This document shows, in pieces, positions 35,033-44,379 of a DNA stretch of 53,132 bases. This DNA comes from Bacteroidales bacterium UBA6192 (GTDB lineage Bacteria; Bacteroidota; Bacteroidia; Bacteroidales; F082), in NCBI GenBank assembly GCA_002422725.1, contig DITE01000016.1, positions 1 through 53,132 of the forward strand, read 5' to 3'. Position 1 is the stretch's first letter. The number at the start of each line of letters is the position of its first letter. A program made the position numbers and the translations under genes. Under the pieces are notes generated by a model. It was not told where the DNA came from. It saw only the letters and a list, made by a program, of their open reading frames with translations, and made no database searches.

Positions 35033-35473
35033 TTATCTGATGAGCCATGATTTGTCAGCAATCAACTCACGTTTGAAGTTCTTGATAAATAAAGACCCCC
35101 TGCGGTGATAAACTTTGTTGAATGATTGCGTGTAACAACTGAATAAATTGGCAAATTGCATTGATAAATAACGGTTGATGGCGGTGGCGTCGATTGTTAA
35201 AGCTTTTCCAAAGTTTCGAACTTTGGACAAGCTTTCGTCCTCGTCCACCGCCCCCAACACAAGCTTTTCAATTACTTCACGCTCCCTTATACGCACAATA
35301 AAATGAAAATGATTAGGCATCAGGCAATAAGCATACGTTTCAGCAACGGGTGAAATATACAAAGCATACTTTTCCAAAAAGTAATGGAAATTAGCCTCAT
35401 GTAGAAATAGATTTTCGAAGCCATTGCCGTGGTTGAAGATGTGGTAGCTGGTATTTGGCTGAATAAGTTGCAT
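35033..35473 (-). pseudogene. Truncated REP-associated tyrosine transposase (RAYT)
   Basis: This 146-codon frame has the IS200-like fold start (YHIFNHGNG, about 10-18) and the HUH motif PNHFHF with His55 and His57, then YTQSFNKVYHRRGSLF near 115-130. RAYTs usually continue for 50 or more residues with a LxxYIHxNP motif. Here the frame stops just after FKRELIADKSW, next to the IS end, so it is cut. The N-terminal start ATG 35473 is preferred over an upstream one at 35518. RAYTs act on palindromic REP-type sites. A 35-base palindrome lies inside this frame and an inverted pair lies upstream. Confidence 0.8.
35200..35234. repeat. 35-base near-perfect palindrome inside the RAYT frame
   Basis: Arms of 16 bases (35200-35215 and 35219-35234) pair with a single mismatch around TCG. 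The inner core CCAAAGTT-TCG-AACTTTGG is perfect. It encodes about residues 80-92 of the transposase (ESLSKVRNFGKAL), a variable loop after the HUH motif. It looks like a REP-type element inserted in frame. Confidence 0.7.
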
Positions 35474-35544
35474 ATTCAATATCCAGGTTGAATAATACTT
35501 AACAATGGAATTCAGCATGTGAAATTACTGCAACACTTTATTAT

Positions 35545-35801
35545 TTGCAAGTAGTGCTGATGCGTTAAAATTTAGAAATCAAAAAATTCATATTGTTCTT
35601 TGGCATTTTGTTTTTATTGATTCACAATAAGCCTTGAACAACTGAGCTAAGACAAACTTAACAGAGTTTTCAGTTCTATGCTAAATAGCGCAAAACCATA
35701 TCTCAATTCAAATCAAATAAATCAAAAACGCATATATTATATTTAATATCAAATGATTACGAAGGATATTAAAAAGTTAACGCATCACTAGTAATTTGCA
35801 A
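35545..35801. repeat. Inverted repeat pair upstream of the RAYT gene
   Basis: TTGCAA...TGATGCGTTAA (35545-35568) and TTAACGCATCA...TTGCAA (35777-35801) are inverted copies, with an exact 11-base part and an exact 6-base part, separated by 208 bases. They may be borders of a lost or non-autonomous element. Confidence 0.5.
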
Positions 35802-35945
35802 GCATAACTTTTTTTATAATTATTCGGCTTTATGCCTTTTGCAATCATCGTAATATTAAGCACCATCTTCGATCAATCTTCTGCAACTGGGGATTAGGAT
35901 AAATCTCACCGAAGATAATCAAGCAAAAAAATGCTGCAATTTCCT

Positions 35946-35953
35946 TACCTTTG
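35946..35953 (+). promoter_or_regulatory. -7 box of ftsE
   Basis: TACCTTTG fits TAnnTTTG, 16 bases before the ftsE ATG at 35970. No clear -33 TTTG is seen. Confidence 0.45.
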
Positions 35954-35969
35954 ATGAAAATTTCAGGGC

Positions 35970-36656
35970 ATGACCGACGAATCCATAGTGTCATTCAACA
36001 GGGCGTCCATTTTTCAAAAACGCAACCTGGTGCTTTCGAATGTTAATCTGACCATTCGCGAAGGCGAATTCGTTTACCTTATCGGCAAAACAGGCAGTGG
36101 CAAATCAAGCCTGCTCAAAACAATGTATGCCGAACTACCATTGCTGGAAGGCGAAGGCCATGTGGCCGGTTATGACCTGCGTGCGCTCAAAACAGCAGAT
36201 GTCCCCTTTCTGCGCCGCAAATTAGGTATTGTTTTTCAGGATTTTCAGCTTCTCGAAGACCGCTCAGTCGAAGATAACCTGTCATTTGTGCTGAAAGCTA
36301 CCGGATGGAAAGACAAGCAAAATATCAAAGACCGCATCGGCGAAGTGCTCGATGAGGTTGGACTGTTTACCAAAGGTTACAAAATGCCTCATCAACTTTC
36401 GGGTGGCGAACAACAACGGGTTGCTATTGCGCGGGCACTGCTCAACAAACCCGGAATTATCCTGGCCGATGAACCTACCGGTAACCTCGATCCCGAAACT
36501 TCCAACGGTATCATGAAACTCCTGATGAACATCAGCGAAGCCGGACAGGCAGTGCTTATGGCGACACATAATTACAACCTGATCCACAAATTTCCGTCGC
36601 GCATTATCAAGTGTGAGGAAGGAAGCATCATTTCATCCGGAAATCTGTTAAGCTAA
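35970..36656 (+). CDS. ftsE: Cell-division ABC ATPase FtsE
   Basis: The 228-residue ATPase, with membrane partner FtsX, signals to peptidoglycan hydrolases at the division site. Walker A is GKTGSGKS (about 39-46), the Q-loop is VFQDFQLL (about 89-96), the signature is LSGGEQQR (about 143-150), and Walker B is IILADEPTGNLD (about 162-173). All are intact and the length is normal. No ftsX gene is adjacent; the next gene on this strand is murB 2.6 kb away. Lone ftsE is common in Bacteroidota, where ftsX lies elsewhere (my recollection, not shown here). Confidence 0.93.
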   Translation: MTDESIVSFNRASIFQKRNLVLSNVNLTIREGEFVYLIGKTGSGKSSLLKTMYAELPLLEGEGHVAGYDLRALKTADVPFLRRKLGIVFQDFQLLEDRSVEDNLSFVLKATGWKDKQNIKDRIGEVLDEVGLFTKGYKMPHQLSGGEQQRVAIARALLNKPGIILADEPTGNLDPETSNGIMKLLMNISEAGQAVLMATHNYNLIHKFPSRIIKCEEGSIISSGNLLS

Positions 36657-36889
36657 AAGTACTGGAAGAATTAAAGTAATTTGTTAACCATAAGCTTCTT
36701 CATGCCCTTTAAAACTGTAATTCACTTTGTCATTTTGTCTCTTATACAGATTTAAGAGATTGCTATAGCTCACATGAGGAATTTACTACTCCCACACCCC
36801 ATATCGGTTTAGCCCGGAAATCTCAACGGAAAAAATATAAGAATCGGCATGCCGGCTTTAGCAATCCTCACCAAGCATAATTTGTGGTA

Positions 36890-38017
36890 CTAGCAAACCA
36901 ATTGAATCAGTTTGTCAACATTGTGGCCATTGTGGTAAAGCTCTGACAACTTATTACGGCGAAACTCAATCTCAGTTTTACTGAACGATTTTTTGAAAAG
37001 CGCTTTAATCATCTGCTTCATCGCAAGGGGCTCATTCGCAATCACACACAATTCGTCGAGCGCGCTTCCACTGAGCATCTGGTCGTTTACCAGGCAAAAT
37101 CTTCCATTATACAAAGTATTGAGCAGCTTCAGTTTAAGTCCCGTAGCCTGAAACGTAACCGAAACATTGATGTGAGCGTTACTAATCAGGTTAAACAACA
37201 TTTCATCGTCAGGATTCGATATAAGCTCAACATTGGGCAGGGGTGCAAGGAGTTTTATCAGGTGAGCAGGTGGATTGAGTCCTGCAATCTTGAAAGGGGT
37301 TTTCAGATCGTTAAACACATGATTAATCAGATACTTTACGGCATTGAAATTCTCAGCCACCGAAAGATTTCCATGATACAAAACATACTTGCCCTTTCCC
37401 TGCCTGATCATTACTTCTTTATGGGGATGGAAAGCAGGAACAAAATGAACGTTTTTAAACCGCGATGCGAAATAACGTTCATCATTCTTTGATATGGCAA
37501 TCACACAGGAAGCCTTGTCGAGTATGGGTTCAAATCGCCTTAACTTGCCTGCCTCGTTGTAGAAATAGTATTTCTTAAAAATGGCCGTTTCAGCTTTCGC
37601 CAGATGAAGATAGTACTCATGCTCAACATTATGGGTTCTGACAGATACTTTGCGGCCTTCCATACGCAAATCGTCCAGAAGCTGACAGGTGTGCAGCCCT
37701 TCGAGCAAAACCGGGTAGCTGTCCTGAAGCAGGTTGTCCATCAAAGTGTCTGAACTTCTCGAACTTACGATATAGGGTGATTGCCTGAAAAGATGACGCT
37801 TTGATATATCACGTTTGTAATAATCAACACTGTGGCACAGCTTCTCCAGCTCGGCAGAAGGTTTCCGGCCATACTCAAAACAATGCAGATGAACCTTTAC
37901 ATCTTTAGCGTTCAGTGCTTTAATCTTGTAAAACACATCGATCACGCCACCATAGTTGGCTGGCCATGGAATGTCGAATGAAACGATGTGTAAATGTTGG
38001 TCAACAATATGGTTCAT
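36890..38017 (-). CDS. Family-4-like glycosyltransferase
   Basis: The 375-residue cytosolic protein starts with the GT-B pattern IVSFDIPWPANYGGVIDVF (about 11-29; Gly-Gly loop for the acceptor). It carries VSVRTHNVEHEYY near 123-135 and GKYVLYHGNLSVAENFNAVKYL near 208-229, the start of the donor-binding half. It ends in a helical tail. A canonical E-x7-E motif is not obvious. Its start overlaps the end of the upstream glycosyltransferase gene by 17 bases, so the pair is coupled. The acceptor and sugar are unknown; surface polysaccharide or glycoprotein glycan are options. Confidence 0.82.
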   Translation of the reverse strand: MNHIVDQHLHIVSFDIPWPANYGGVIDVFYKIKALNAKDVKVHLHCFEYGRKPSAELEKLCHSVDYYKRDISKRHLFRQSPYIVSSRSSDTLMDNLLQDSYPVLLEGLHTCQLLDDLRMEGRKVSVRTHNVEHEYYLHLAKAETAIFKKYYFYNEAGKLRRFEPILDKASCVIAISKNDERYFASRFKNVHFVPAFHPHKEVMIRQGKGKYVLYHGNLSVAENFNAVKYLINHVFNDLKTPFKIAGLNPPAHLIKLLAPLPNVELISNPDDEMLFNLISNAHINVSVTFQATGLKLKLLNTLYNGRFCLVNDQMLSGSALDELCVIANEPLAMKQMIKALFKKSFSKTEIEFRRNKLSELYHNGHNVDKLIQLVC

Positions 38018-39122
38018 AGAGCTTCAGCAAATTCTTTTCTTCATTTTCCCAACATAGCTCAGCGGCTGCAAATTTACAGTTTTCCCTCCATTTTTCCATC
38101 TGTACTGTATTTTGCAAGCTCTCTCTGATTCGTTCCGATAAATAGTCAGGCTGATGATTTTCGGCAAAGCATCCTACCTGATAACGATCCACTATCCGTT
38201 TGATCTCGGGCAAAGGAGTCGCCATCACAGGGGTGCCTGCCTGTATGTAGTCGAACAGTTTATTGGGAAGACTAAATCTATAATTGATGTTAGTGTCTTT
38301 ATCAAGTGTAAAGCCAAGGTCAGCCACAGCCGTGTATTCCATCATCTGTTCGTAAGGCATACGTGGCAGAAACCTTACCCTATCTGTCAATCCTTGCTGT
38401 TCAACCTTCGATTTTAAAACCGGAAGCACATCGCCCCCACCGATAATCAGCAGAAGCATCTCCGGAAGCCCCGTCATGGCATCAACAAGCTCTTCGGCCC
38501 CGCGATGCATATTGATTCCCGATCCCTGCATAAGCAGTATTTTGCGGTCAACAGGCAATCCCAGTTCGGCTCTGCTTCGTGGAGACACAGGCTCCCATCG
38601 GGAAGGTATGTTTCTGATGACATGCGCTTTGATCCCATATTTGTTCTCAAATAACATTTCAATGGATTCGTTCACCGTAATGATCCACGTCAACCGTTTG
38701 AGAACAAATTTCTCTATGATCTTCCAGATACGCTGAATATGAGGCCGGTTGACCAATTCGGGTGTTTCGGTGAAATATTCGTGGCTATCATAAATCATCG
38801 GCACATTCCGGATTTTAGAAACCAGGTAGTTGGGCAGTAATGTGTCCAGATCGTTAGAAAGAAGTAGCTTAGATGGTTGAAAAAGCAGAAACAGAAATAA
38901 ACGGATATTGTATTCCATGTAAAACATGGGTCCTCTTTCAAATAGCAGCCGCATTCTGATACATCTGTAAGTTCGCGAAGGCATTGCGATACTGTTATGC
39001 AGGCGGCGTCCAATAAGCACAACGTCAAAACCACATTTACCGAGGCTCAGGCACGATTTGTGAACGCGCTGATCTGTAGCCAGGTCGTTTATTACTGACA
39101 CGAATGCAAGCTTTCGATCCAT
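38001..39122 (-). CDS. Family-4-like glycosyltransferase
   Basis: The 373-residue protein begins LAFVSVINDLATDQRVHKSC (about 5-24; a typical GT4 N-terminus with DxRV). It has VPMIYDSHEYFTETPELV near 128-145, KILLMQGSGINMHRGAEELV near 205-224 and GLDRIRFLPRMPYEQM-like sequence near 262. A C-terminal helix with FSLPNKLFDYIQAGTPVMATPLPEI (about 291-315) holds the nucleotide-sugar motif. It is the first gene of a two-gene unit with the transferase at 36890. The substrate is not predictable. Confidence 0.85.
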   Translation of the reverse strand: MDRKLAFVSVINDLATDQRVHKSCLSLGKCGFDVVLIGRRLHNSIAMPSRTYRCIRMRLLFERGPMFYMEYNIRLFLFLLFQPSKLLLSNDLDTLLPNYLVSKIRNVPMIYDSHEYFTETPELVNRPHIQRIWKIIEKFVLKRLTWIITVNESIEMLFENKYGIKAHVIRNIPSRWEPVSPRSRAELGLPVDRKILLMQGSGINMHRGAEELVDAMTGLPEMLLLIIGGGDVLPVLKSKVEQQGLTDRVRFLPRMPYEQMMEYTAVADLGFTLDKDTNINYRFSLPNKLFDYIQAGTPVMATPLPEIKRIVDRYQVGCFAENHQPDYLSERIRESLQNTVQMEKWRENCKFAAAELCWENEEKNLLKLYEPYC

Positions 39123-39302
39123 GTGTGATGCGTTGTGTTATGCAGGCAATCCTATAACTGATTTTCGCTATTGAATATTATAATCTGTCCTGATATAATG
39201 CGATTTTTAGGAATAAATGAAAATAAATGAATAAAAGTGATTGTTTTAATTCAAAGCATCTTAATTTAGCACCCGATTAGGAAAGCTGCTTAAAAGGATT
39301 TA

Positions 39303-40331
39303 ATGATTGAGATTGAACGTAATGTTTATCTGAAGGAGCATAATTCCTTCGGACTTGATGTGTTTGCTGCGAATTATGTCTGTATACGCAATCAGCATGA
39401 TTTGAATGAGTTACTTGAATCAGATGTATTTGGCGATTCAAAAAAACTTGTTCTCGGCGAAGGAAGCAATGTGCTTTTTATCAACGACTATTTCGAAGGT
39501 CTCGTTATTCACATTGCCACCAAAGGGATACGAATTGCCGAGAACGGTCACGACCGTGTTATCGTGGAAGTTGCTGCAGGAGAAAACTGGTCAGCATTTG
39601 TCGATCAGATGGTTAGCCAAGGATACGGAGGGGTCGAAAACCTTTCGTTGATTCCAGGAAGCGTTGGCGCAGCACCAGTTCAAAATATAGGCGCTTACGG
39701 TGTTGAACTTAAAGATAGCTTTGTATCCCTGAAAGTATTTGACCTGGAAACGGGTAAAATAGATTCATTAGGCCCTCAGGATTGTGAGTTTGGTTACCGG
39801 ACAAGTGTGTTTAAAACTACCCCCCTGAAAGAAAGATATATTATCTTATCAGTCAAATTCAGGCTATCGAAGCGCCCTAAACTCAAACTCGATTATGGCG
39901 CGGTGCGACAACAGCTCGAAATCTCCGGGATCAGCAATCCAGGTATTGGTGATGTAAGCGCGGCTATCAAGCAGATAAGACAAAGCAAACTGCCCGATCC
40001 GAAGGTATTGGGCAATGCCGGAAGCTTCTTCAAAAACCCTGTTGTTCATTCACTTGTTTATGCTCAACTTAAAAAAGAACACCCAAACCTGGTGGCCAAT
40101 CCCGACGAAAACGGCATGTATAAAATTGCTGCAGGATGGTTGATCGAACAGACTGGTTGCAAGGGCAAAAGGGTTGACCACGTTGGGATGCACGAAAACC
40201 AGGCGTTGGTGTTGGTAAATTATGGCGGAGCCTCGGGATCTGAATTGTTTCATCATGCCATGAAAGTGCAGTATGCTGTGAAAGAAAAGTTTGGGCTGCA
40301 GCTCGATCTTGAGGTTAATATTATTTCCTGA
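39303..40331 (+). CDS. murB: UDP-N-acetylenolpyruvoylglucosamine reductase MurB (type I)
   Basis: The 342-residue FAD enzyme uses NADPH to form UDP-MurNAc in the second step of peptidoglycan synthesis. It has the FAD domain with LGEGSNVLF (about 46-54) and LSLIPGSVGAAPVQNIGAYG (about 115-134), and a type I C-terminal domain with RQSKLPDPKVLGNAGSFFKNP, whose Ser is the catalytic proton donor. Length equals the E. coli enzyme. It lies 180 bases from the divergent glycosyltransferase gene; a clear promoter box was not seen. Confidence 0.96.
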   Translation: MIEIERNVYLKEHNSFGLDVFAANYVCIRNQHDLNELLESDVFGDSKKLVLGEGSNVLFINDYFEGLVIHIATKGIRIAENGHDRVIVEVAAGENWSAFVDQMVSQGYGGVENLSLIPGSVGAAPVQNIGAYGVELKDSFVSLKVFDLETGKIDSLGPQDCEFGYRTSVFKTTPLKERYIILSVKFRLSKRPKLKLDYGAVRQQLEISGISNPGIGDVSAAIKQIRQSKLPDPKVLGNAGSFFKNPVVHSLVYAQLKKEHPNLVANPDENGMYKIAAGWLIEQTGCKGKRVDHVGMHENQALVLVNYGGASGSELFHHAMKVQYAVKEKFGLQLDLEVNIIS

Positions 40332-40405
40332 TTACATAGTTAAAATTTGTACCATTTTATAAATAAATTGTACATTCGCTGAGAGCAAATCAATCCGTTA
40401 AACTG

Positions 40406-40741
40406 ATGCCTAAGCAGTTGGGAATCTATTTTCGTTTTGTAAGAATAAATCTGGAGGCTTTCATCTGGCTGATGGCATTGTTACTGCTCGCTTTTATGGA
40501 TCCCAACAACACCCAGTCAAGTTTATGCCTTATTCATCATATTGGCATTGATCAATGTCCGGGATGTGGATTAGGCCACTCCATTTCTGCTGCATTCCAC
40601 GGACAAATCGCCGAATCATTCAATCGTCACCCTCTTGGAATGGCAGCCACTGTTTTGCTGATCATCAGGATTATCACTGTTTTCTATCAGTCGTTTAAAT
40701 ATCAATCACCAAAAAACCATCCGTATGGCAAAAATTTATGA
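40406..40741 (+). CDS. DUF2752 membrane protein
   Basis: The 111-residue protein has two to three helices (about 18-32, 55-72 and 76-92). The family motif HHIGIDQCPGCGLGHSISAAFHG lies at about 46-68, the CPGCG being diagnostic of DUF2752. Function is unknown. The gene overlaps the start of the TM2 gene by 17 bases, so both are probably made together and may act as a pair. Upstream, TTTG and a near-match TACATTCG with about 21 bases between may be its promoter. Confidence 0.85.
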   Translation: MPKQLGIYFRFVRINLEAFIWLMALLLLAFMDPNNTQSSLCLIHHIGIDQCPGCGLGHSISAAFHGQIAESFNRHPLGMAATVLLIIRIITVFYQSFKYQSPKNHPYGKNL

Positions 40742-41078
40742 AATTATGCCCGACATACAGGGCGAAGAAATGTTGTTCCTGCAAAACCTAACCCAGGAAT
40801 ACAGCGAAGAAAAACTGCGCAACTTTTCCAATATTTACAGGGCAAGGCGCAAAGACCCTCAGCTTGTACTATTGCTCACCGTGTTGGGATTTCTTGGGTT
40901 CGCCGGTGTTCACCGTATTATACTCAATCAAATTGGTATGGGTATATTGTACTTTTTTACTGCCGGGCTTTGCCTGATTGGCACCATTGTCGATCTGGTG
41001 AACTATCAAAGTATGGCATTTGGATTCAATCGCGTTGTGGCAACCGAAATACATGCCATGATAGCTGGAAACAAATAG
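40725..41078 (+). CDS. TM2 domain protein
   Basis: The 117-residue protein has a cytosolic helical N-terminal part (about 1-45, including KLRNFSNIYRARRKDP) and then the TM2 unit. That unit is two helices at about 47-65 and 75-93 joined by the conserved turn FLGFAGVHRIILNQIGMGIL, in which the G-x2-H/R-x-Y-L pattern is recognisable. TM2 proteins have no defined biochemical role. It starts inside the DUF2752 gene and ends 3 bases before the convergent sulfotransferase-like gene. Confidence 0.85.
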   Translation: MAKIYEIMPDIQGEEMLFLQNLTQEYSEEKLRNFSNIYRARRKDPQLVLLLTVLGFLGFAGVHRIILNQIGMGILYFFTAGLCLIGTIVDLVNYQSMAFGFNRVVATEIHAMIAGNK

Positions 41079-41081
41079 TGT

Positions 41082-43234
41082 TTACTGTTGTATTATCAAA
41101 TAATGACTCATTCTGAGGCCATTAGAATTTACGTGAATCAGGTAATACCCTGATTTGAGATTATCAACGGGTATTTGAATGCTACCAGACTGATTGGGTG
41201 AAATGCTTAGCAATTGTCGCCCCCAAATGTCTGTAATAACAAGGCTTTGAATACGTTCGCCTGAACTTAATTTAACATTAATGGGATCATTCCTGCATGC
41301 AGGGTTTGGGTAAACGAGCAGTTTTTCATCGGCAATCTGCTCAGCCAGGTGTATAAAAATTCCATTACCCCTCACCACAATAGAATTGCCAATATATTCA
41401 GTGGCTGTCCGGTTTCCGAGATAAACGACATCTTCATAAAGCCCTTCATTCAGGGGGTTGAAGGCTATTTCCACCTCGACTTCAGAAAAAGCCGGGATTG
41501 TAAAGGGAATTGAACTGATGATACTGAAAGCCGGTTCATTCATCACAACATCATTGATGATTACTGGTTGTGAATGTTGATTTCTCAACACAAAAGTTGA
41601 AGTCAACTGACCAGTTTCTATATCAACTTCTCCAAATTCAATAGTATCTTTCAAAATATCAAATACATTGTGTTTCCAATCGGACTTAAATACCCGGTAA
41701 CTAATCAAACTTGAGTCGATGCAAATAATTTCAAAGGCTTTGCTTCCATCAGGATGATATTCGGTGAGAACATGATTGGTTGGATTGGTAGCCCAGCCCA
41801 AAACTACATTGTCATTAGGCAAGACCTGCATATGACCCATAGCCCAGGCATAGACATAAGGATCATTCTCATACGTTTGTAAAAGTGTTGCTGTCATATT
41901 CTGTTCATCCAGTTCAAACATCAGTCCTCTGGAATACTCAGGTTCGAGACGGAAACCATTATCAAACATGGTATAAATATTGCTGCCCTGATAGGTAATG
42001 GAGTGTTGTGCTGAAAACCATCTGTCGTCGCCAACCAGTTCAAACATATTCTGTTTACCACCCCAGCGCCAGATTATATTCCCTGTTTGGGGATCAATTT
42101 TCGTAATTTCATGCATTTTCCGGCTGGAAATAACCACGTTACCAAAATCGTCAAAGGTAATGGCATTGCCATGAACGTAATCGATGTGGGTGGCAGTCAG
42201 GTCAACCCATGAAGTATCGCAATCCGTAATCTCCATATGATCCCAGCTCCTCCACTGGAACAAAACCTTGCCTTGTGCGTCGCAATGCTGCACCACCAAA
42301 CCAACCACGGTTGCATTTGGATTACCTCCTTCAACAATCTGACTCATGTCAACAGGTTGAGAATCATAGATCAGAAGCCAGTAATCACCGTTTTCATTGA
42401 CAATAAGCTCATGTGCATCAGCTATATAACCATTACCAGGCTCATATAATCTGCGAAATTGATAACTGCTATCCAATTCGGTCCATTTTGTCGTTAAAAA
42501 ATCAAAATAGGTAAGATATCCGTTTGCCTGTAGTTTTAAATCATTGCCCCGGTTACTATGCCTTCTGTAAAATACCGGAACACCATGCCGGTCAAGGATC
42601 ATCATGTAGAAAGTATAGGCAGGGTTCTGGGTTAAGCTGAAAAGAAAATAATTTCCATCCGCCGGATTATTGTCGACAGTAACCTCAAAGGGAGGAAAAT
42701 CGACCGGAAGCGAAAACAAAGACTTAAAGTTTTGGGTGTCAATATCAGTAGCCTGTGATTCTGCAACATATGCCCCTTCCTGCTTAAAATCCCAATCCAT
42801 ATGGTCTTGAAAATTTCGTATTGGATCACTTTTGCTTATTACAAAATCAAAATCGAAACCTGGCACATTTGTGCCATCCTGATGTTTAAAGCCTTGATGA
42901 ATGGTAACTCTAATTCTTTCGCCGGCCAGAAATCCTGAAAACCTTGAAAGATGACTGTTTTCTGGTCTGCAGCCAATTTAATCTTGCCAAAAACTCTGCC
43001 GCTTAAACTGCCGTTTATATGAATCAAATCATCCTTCAAACTGCCTGCATCAATCAACTTTCCGGTGCGGAATGCAATACTTTGCCGGGTTGTGTTTTTG
43101 TCTGATCCCGGAATAGGCGACAAATACTGATAAGGTTGCGATGACAGTTTAATTAAACTCAAGGAGAATAAAACTATCATTGCAAGTTTAGATACATTTT
43201 GTAAAGAGCGATTCATGTCAAAGATTTTATTCAT
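41082..43234 (-). pseudogene. Frameshifted arylsulfotransferase-like T9SS cargo gene
   Basis: Two overlapping minus-strand frames together make one protein of about 700 residues. The first (from about 43234; ATG 43216 also possible) gives a signal peptide (ending KLSSQ) and an N-terminal domain with TVIFQGFQDF. In the next frame the expected continuation FLAGERIRVTIHQGF runs into the frame that opens at 42866. One extra A in the A-run at 42930-42932 would join them. The main part is an arylsulfotransferase-like propeller (HELIVNENGDYWLL, DYVHGNAITFDDFGN, IIWRWGGKQNMF), then an Ig-like domain and a C-terminal T9SS sorting domain (VYPNP..., SGYYLIHV). It is a real frameshift or a base-call error. 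Confidence 0.8.
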
Positions 43235-43330
43235 CAAAAAGGAGTATTGATGAGGTGATTATAAGACTTTGACAAAGTAAAATTGACAATTATTCCCGCC
43301 TGATTAGATCAACAAGGCAGTTGCGAACTA

Positions 43331-44365
43331 TCACATTGATTTTAAAATCAATCTATTTATTCTTCGGGCAAGAAATGGCCCTGAGTAAATGAATCCTGTG
43401 TAAACCTGAACCAGGTCAGCGCCTGCTTCGAGCTTTGCAAGGGCGTCTTCAGCCGACATTATACCTCCAACACCGATAATTGGAAATGCCTTGCCCGATT
43501 TTTGTGCCAGGTAACGAATCACCTCGGTAGATCGTTCACGGATCGGCAAACCACTCAACCCGCCATTGCCTGCACGGTTTGCCAGTTCCTGATCATGCCT
43601 GACGGAATCCCTGGTGATGGTAGTGTTGGTGGCAACAACACCATCTATGCCTGTGAGACGCACAATTTCGATCACTTCATCAAGTTGCTTCTCATTCAGG
43701 TCGGGCGACACCTTAAGCAATACAGGCTTGCGTTGCGGTTTGCTGTTGTTGATCCGTTGCACACTGTTGAGGATATTCAAAAGTGCTTCCTGATCCTGTA
43801 GCTCCTTCAGATCACTAATGTTCGGGCAACTCACATTGACCACAAAATAATCAACATAGTCGAACAAGCCATTGAAATTTGCGATATAGTCATTCACAGC
43901 AAGGCTGTTTGGGGTCAAAGTATTTTTACCAATATTGCCTCCAATGATGGCTCTGGTTTTTCTTTTCATCAGATTGCCAACAGCCGCTTCGAGGCCACGG
44001 TTGTTAAATCCCATTCTGTTGATGAGTCCATAGTCATTCGGAAGCCGGAACAATCTGGGCTTAGGGTTTCCGGGCTGACTTTTTGGCGTCACCGTGCCAA
44101 TCTCAATATGGCCAAATCCAAAGTTTACCAGTTCGTTGTATACCTCAGCATTTTTATCGAATCCGGCGGCAATGCCAACAGGATTTTTAAACGTTAATCC
44201 AAAAAGCTGACGTTCGAGCTTTTTATTATTCACCGTAGCCATTTTACTGACCAACAAACCCAGACCGGGCAGGCGAAATAAAACTTTCAGCATCGCTACA
44301 ACCAGATGATGCACCTTTTCGGGCGGCAGCAGAAACAGCAGGGGCCGGATGAAAGTTTTATACAT
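43331..44365 (-). CDS. pyrD: Dihydroorotate dehydrogenase (quinone), class 2
   Basis: The 344-residue membrane-associated FMN enzyme oxidises dihydroorotate to orotate in pyrimidine synthesis, passing electrons to quinone. The N-terminal helix (LLFLLPPEKVHHLVVAML) is the class 2 membrane/quinone tunnel. NPVGIAAGFDKNAEVY (about 60-75), GSVNVSCPN-type YFVVNVSCPNISDLK with catalytic Ser near 180, and IIGVGGIMSAEDALAKLEAGA near 298-318 are intact. It lies 14 bases downstream of the DUF5606 gene on the same strand. Confidence 0.96.
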   Translation of the reverse strand: MYKTFIRPLLFLLPPEKVHHLVVAMLKVLFRLPGLGLLVSKMATVNNKKLERQLFGLTFKNPVGIAAGFDKNAEVYNELVNFGFGHIEIGTVTPKSQPGNPKPRLFRLPNDYGLINRMGFNNRGLEAAVGNLMKRKTRAIIGGNIGKNTLTPNSLAVNDYIANFNGLFDYVDYFVVNVSCPNISDLKELQDQEALLNILNSVQRINNSKPQRKPVLLKVSPDLNEKQLDEVIEIVRLTGIDGVVATNTTITRDSVRHDQELANRAGNGGLSGLPIRERSTEVIRYLAQKSGKAFPIIGVGGIMSAEDALAKLEAGADLVQVYTGFIYSGPFLARRINRLILKSM

Positions 44366-44379
44366 TTTTGTATAACGTT

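Larger units (their letters stand above)
35519..35969. other. AT-rich intergenic region before ftsE
   Basis: There is no gene in these 451 bases. They hold the inverted repeat pair (35545-35801) and the ftsE -7 box (35946-35953). Confidence 0.5.

Noticed and set aside
37505..37545. GGGTTCAAATC sequence resembling a tRNA T-loop
   Set aside because: It lies within an intact glycosyltransferase coding sequence, and no cloverleaf stems flank it.
42839..43234. Programmed -1/+1 frameshift in the sulfotransferase-like gene
   Set aside because: No typical slippery heptamer followed by a strong stem-loop was found; a simple base loss in an A-run is a better explanation.
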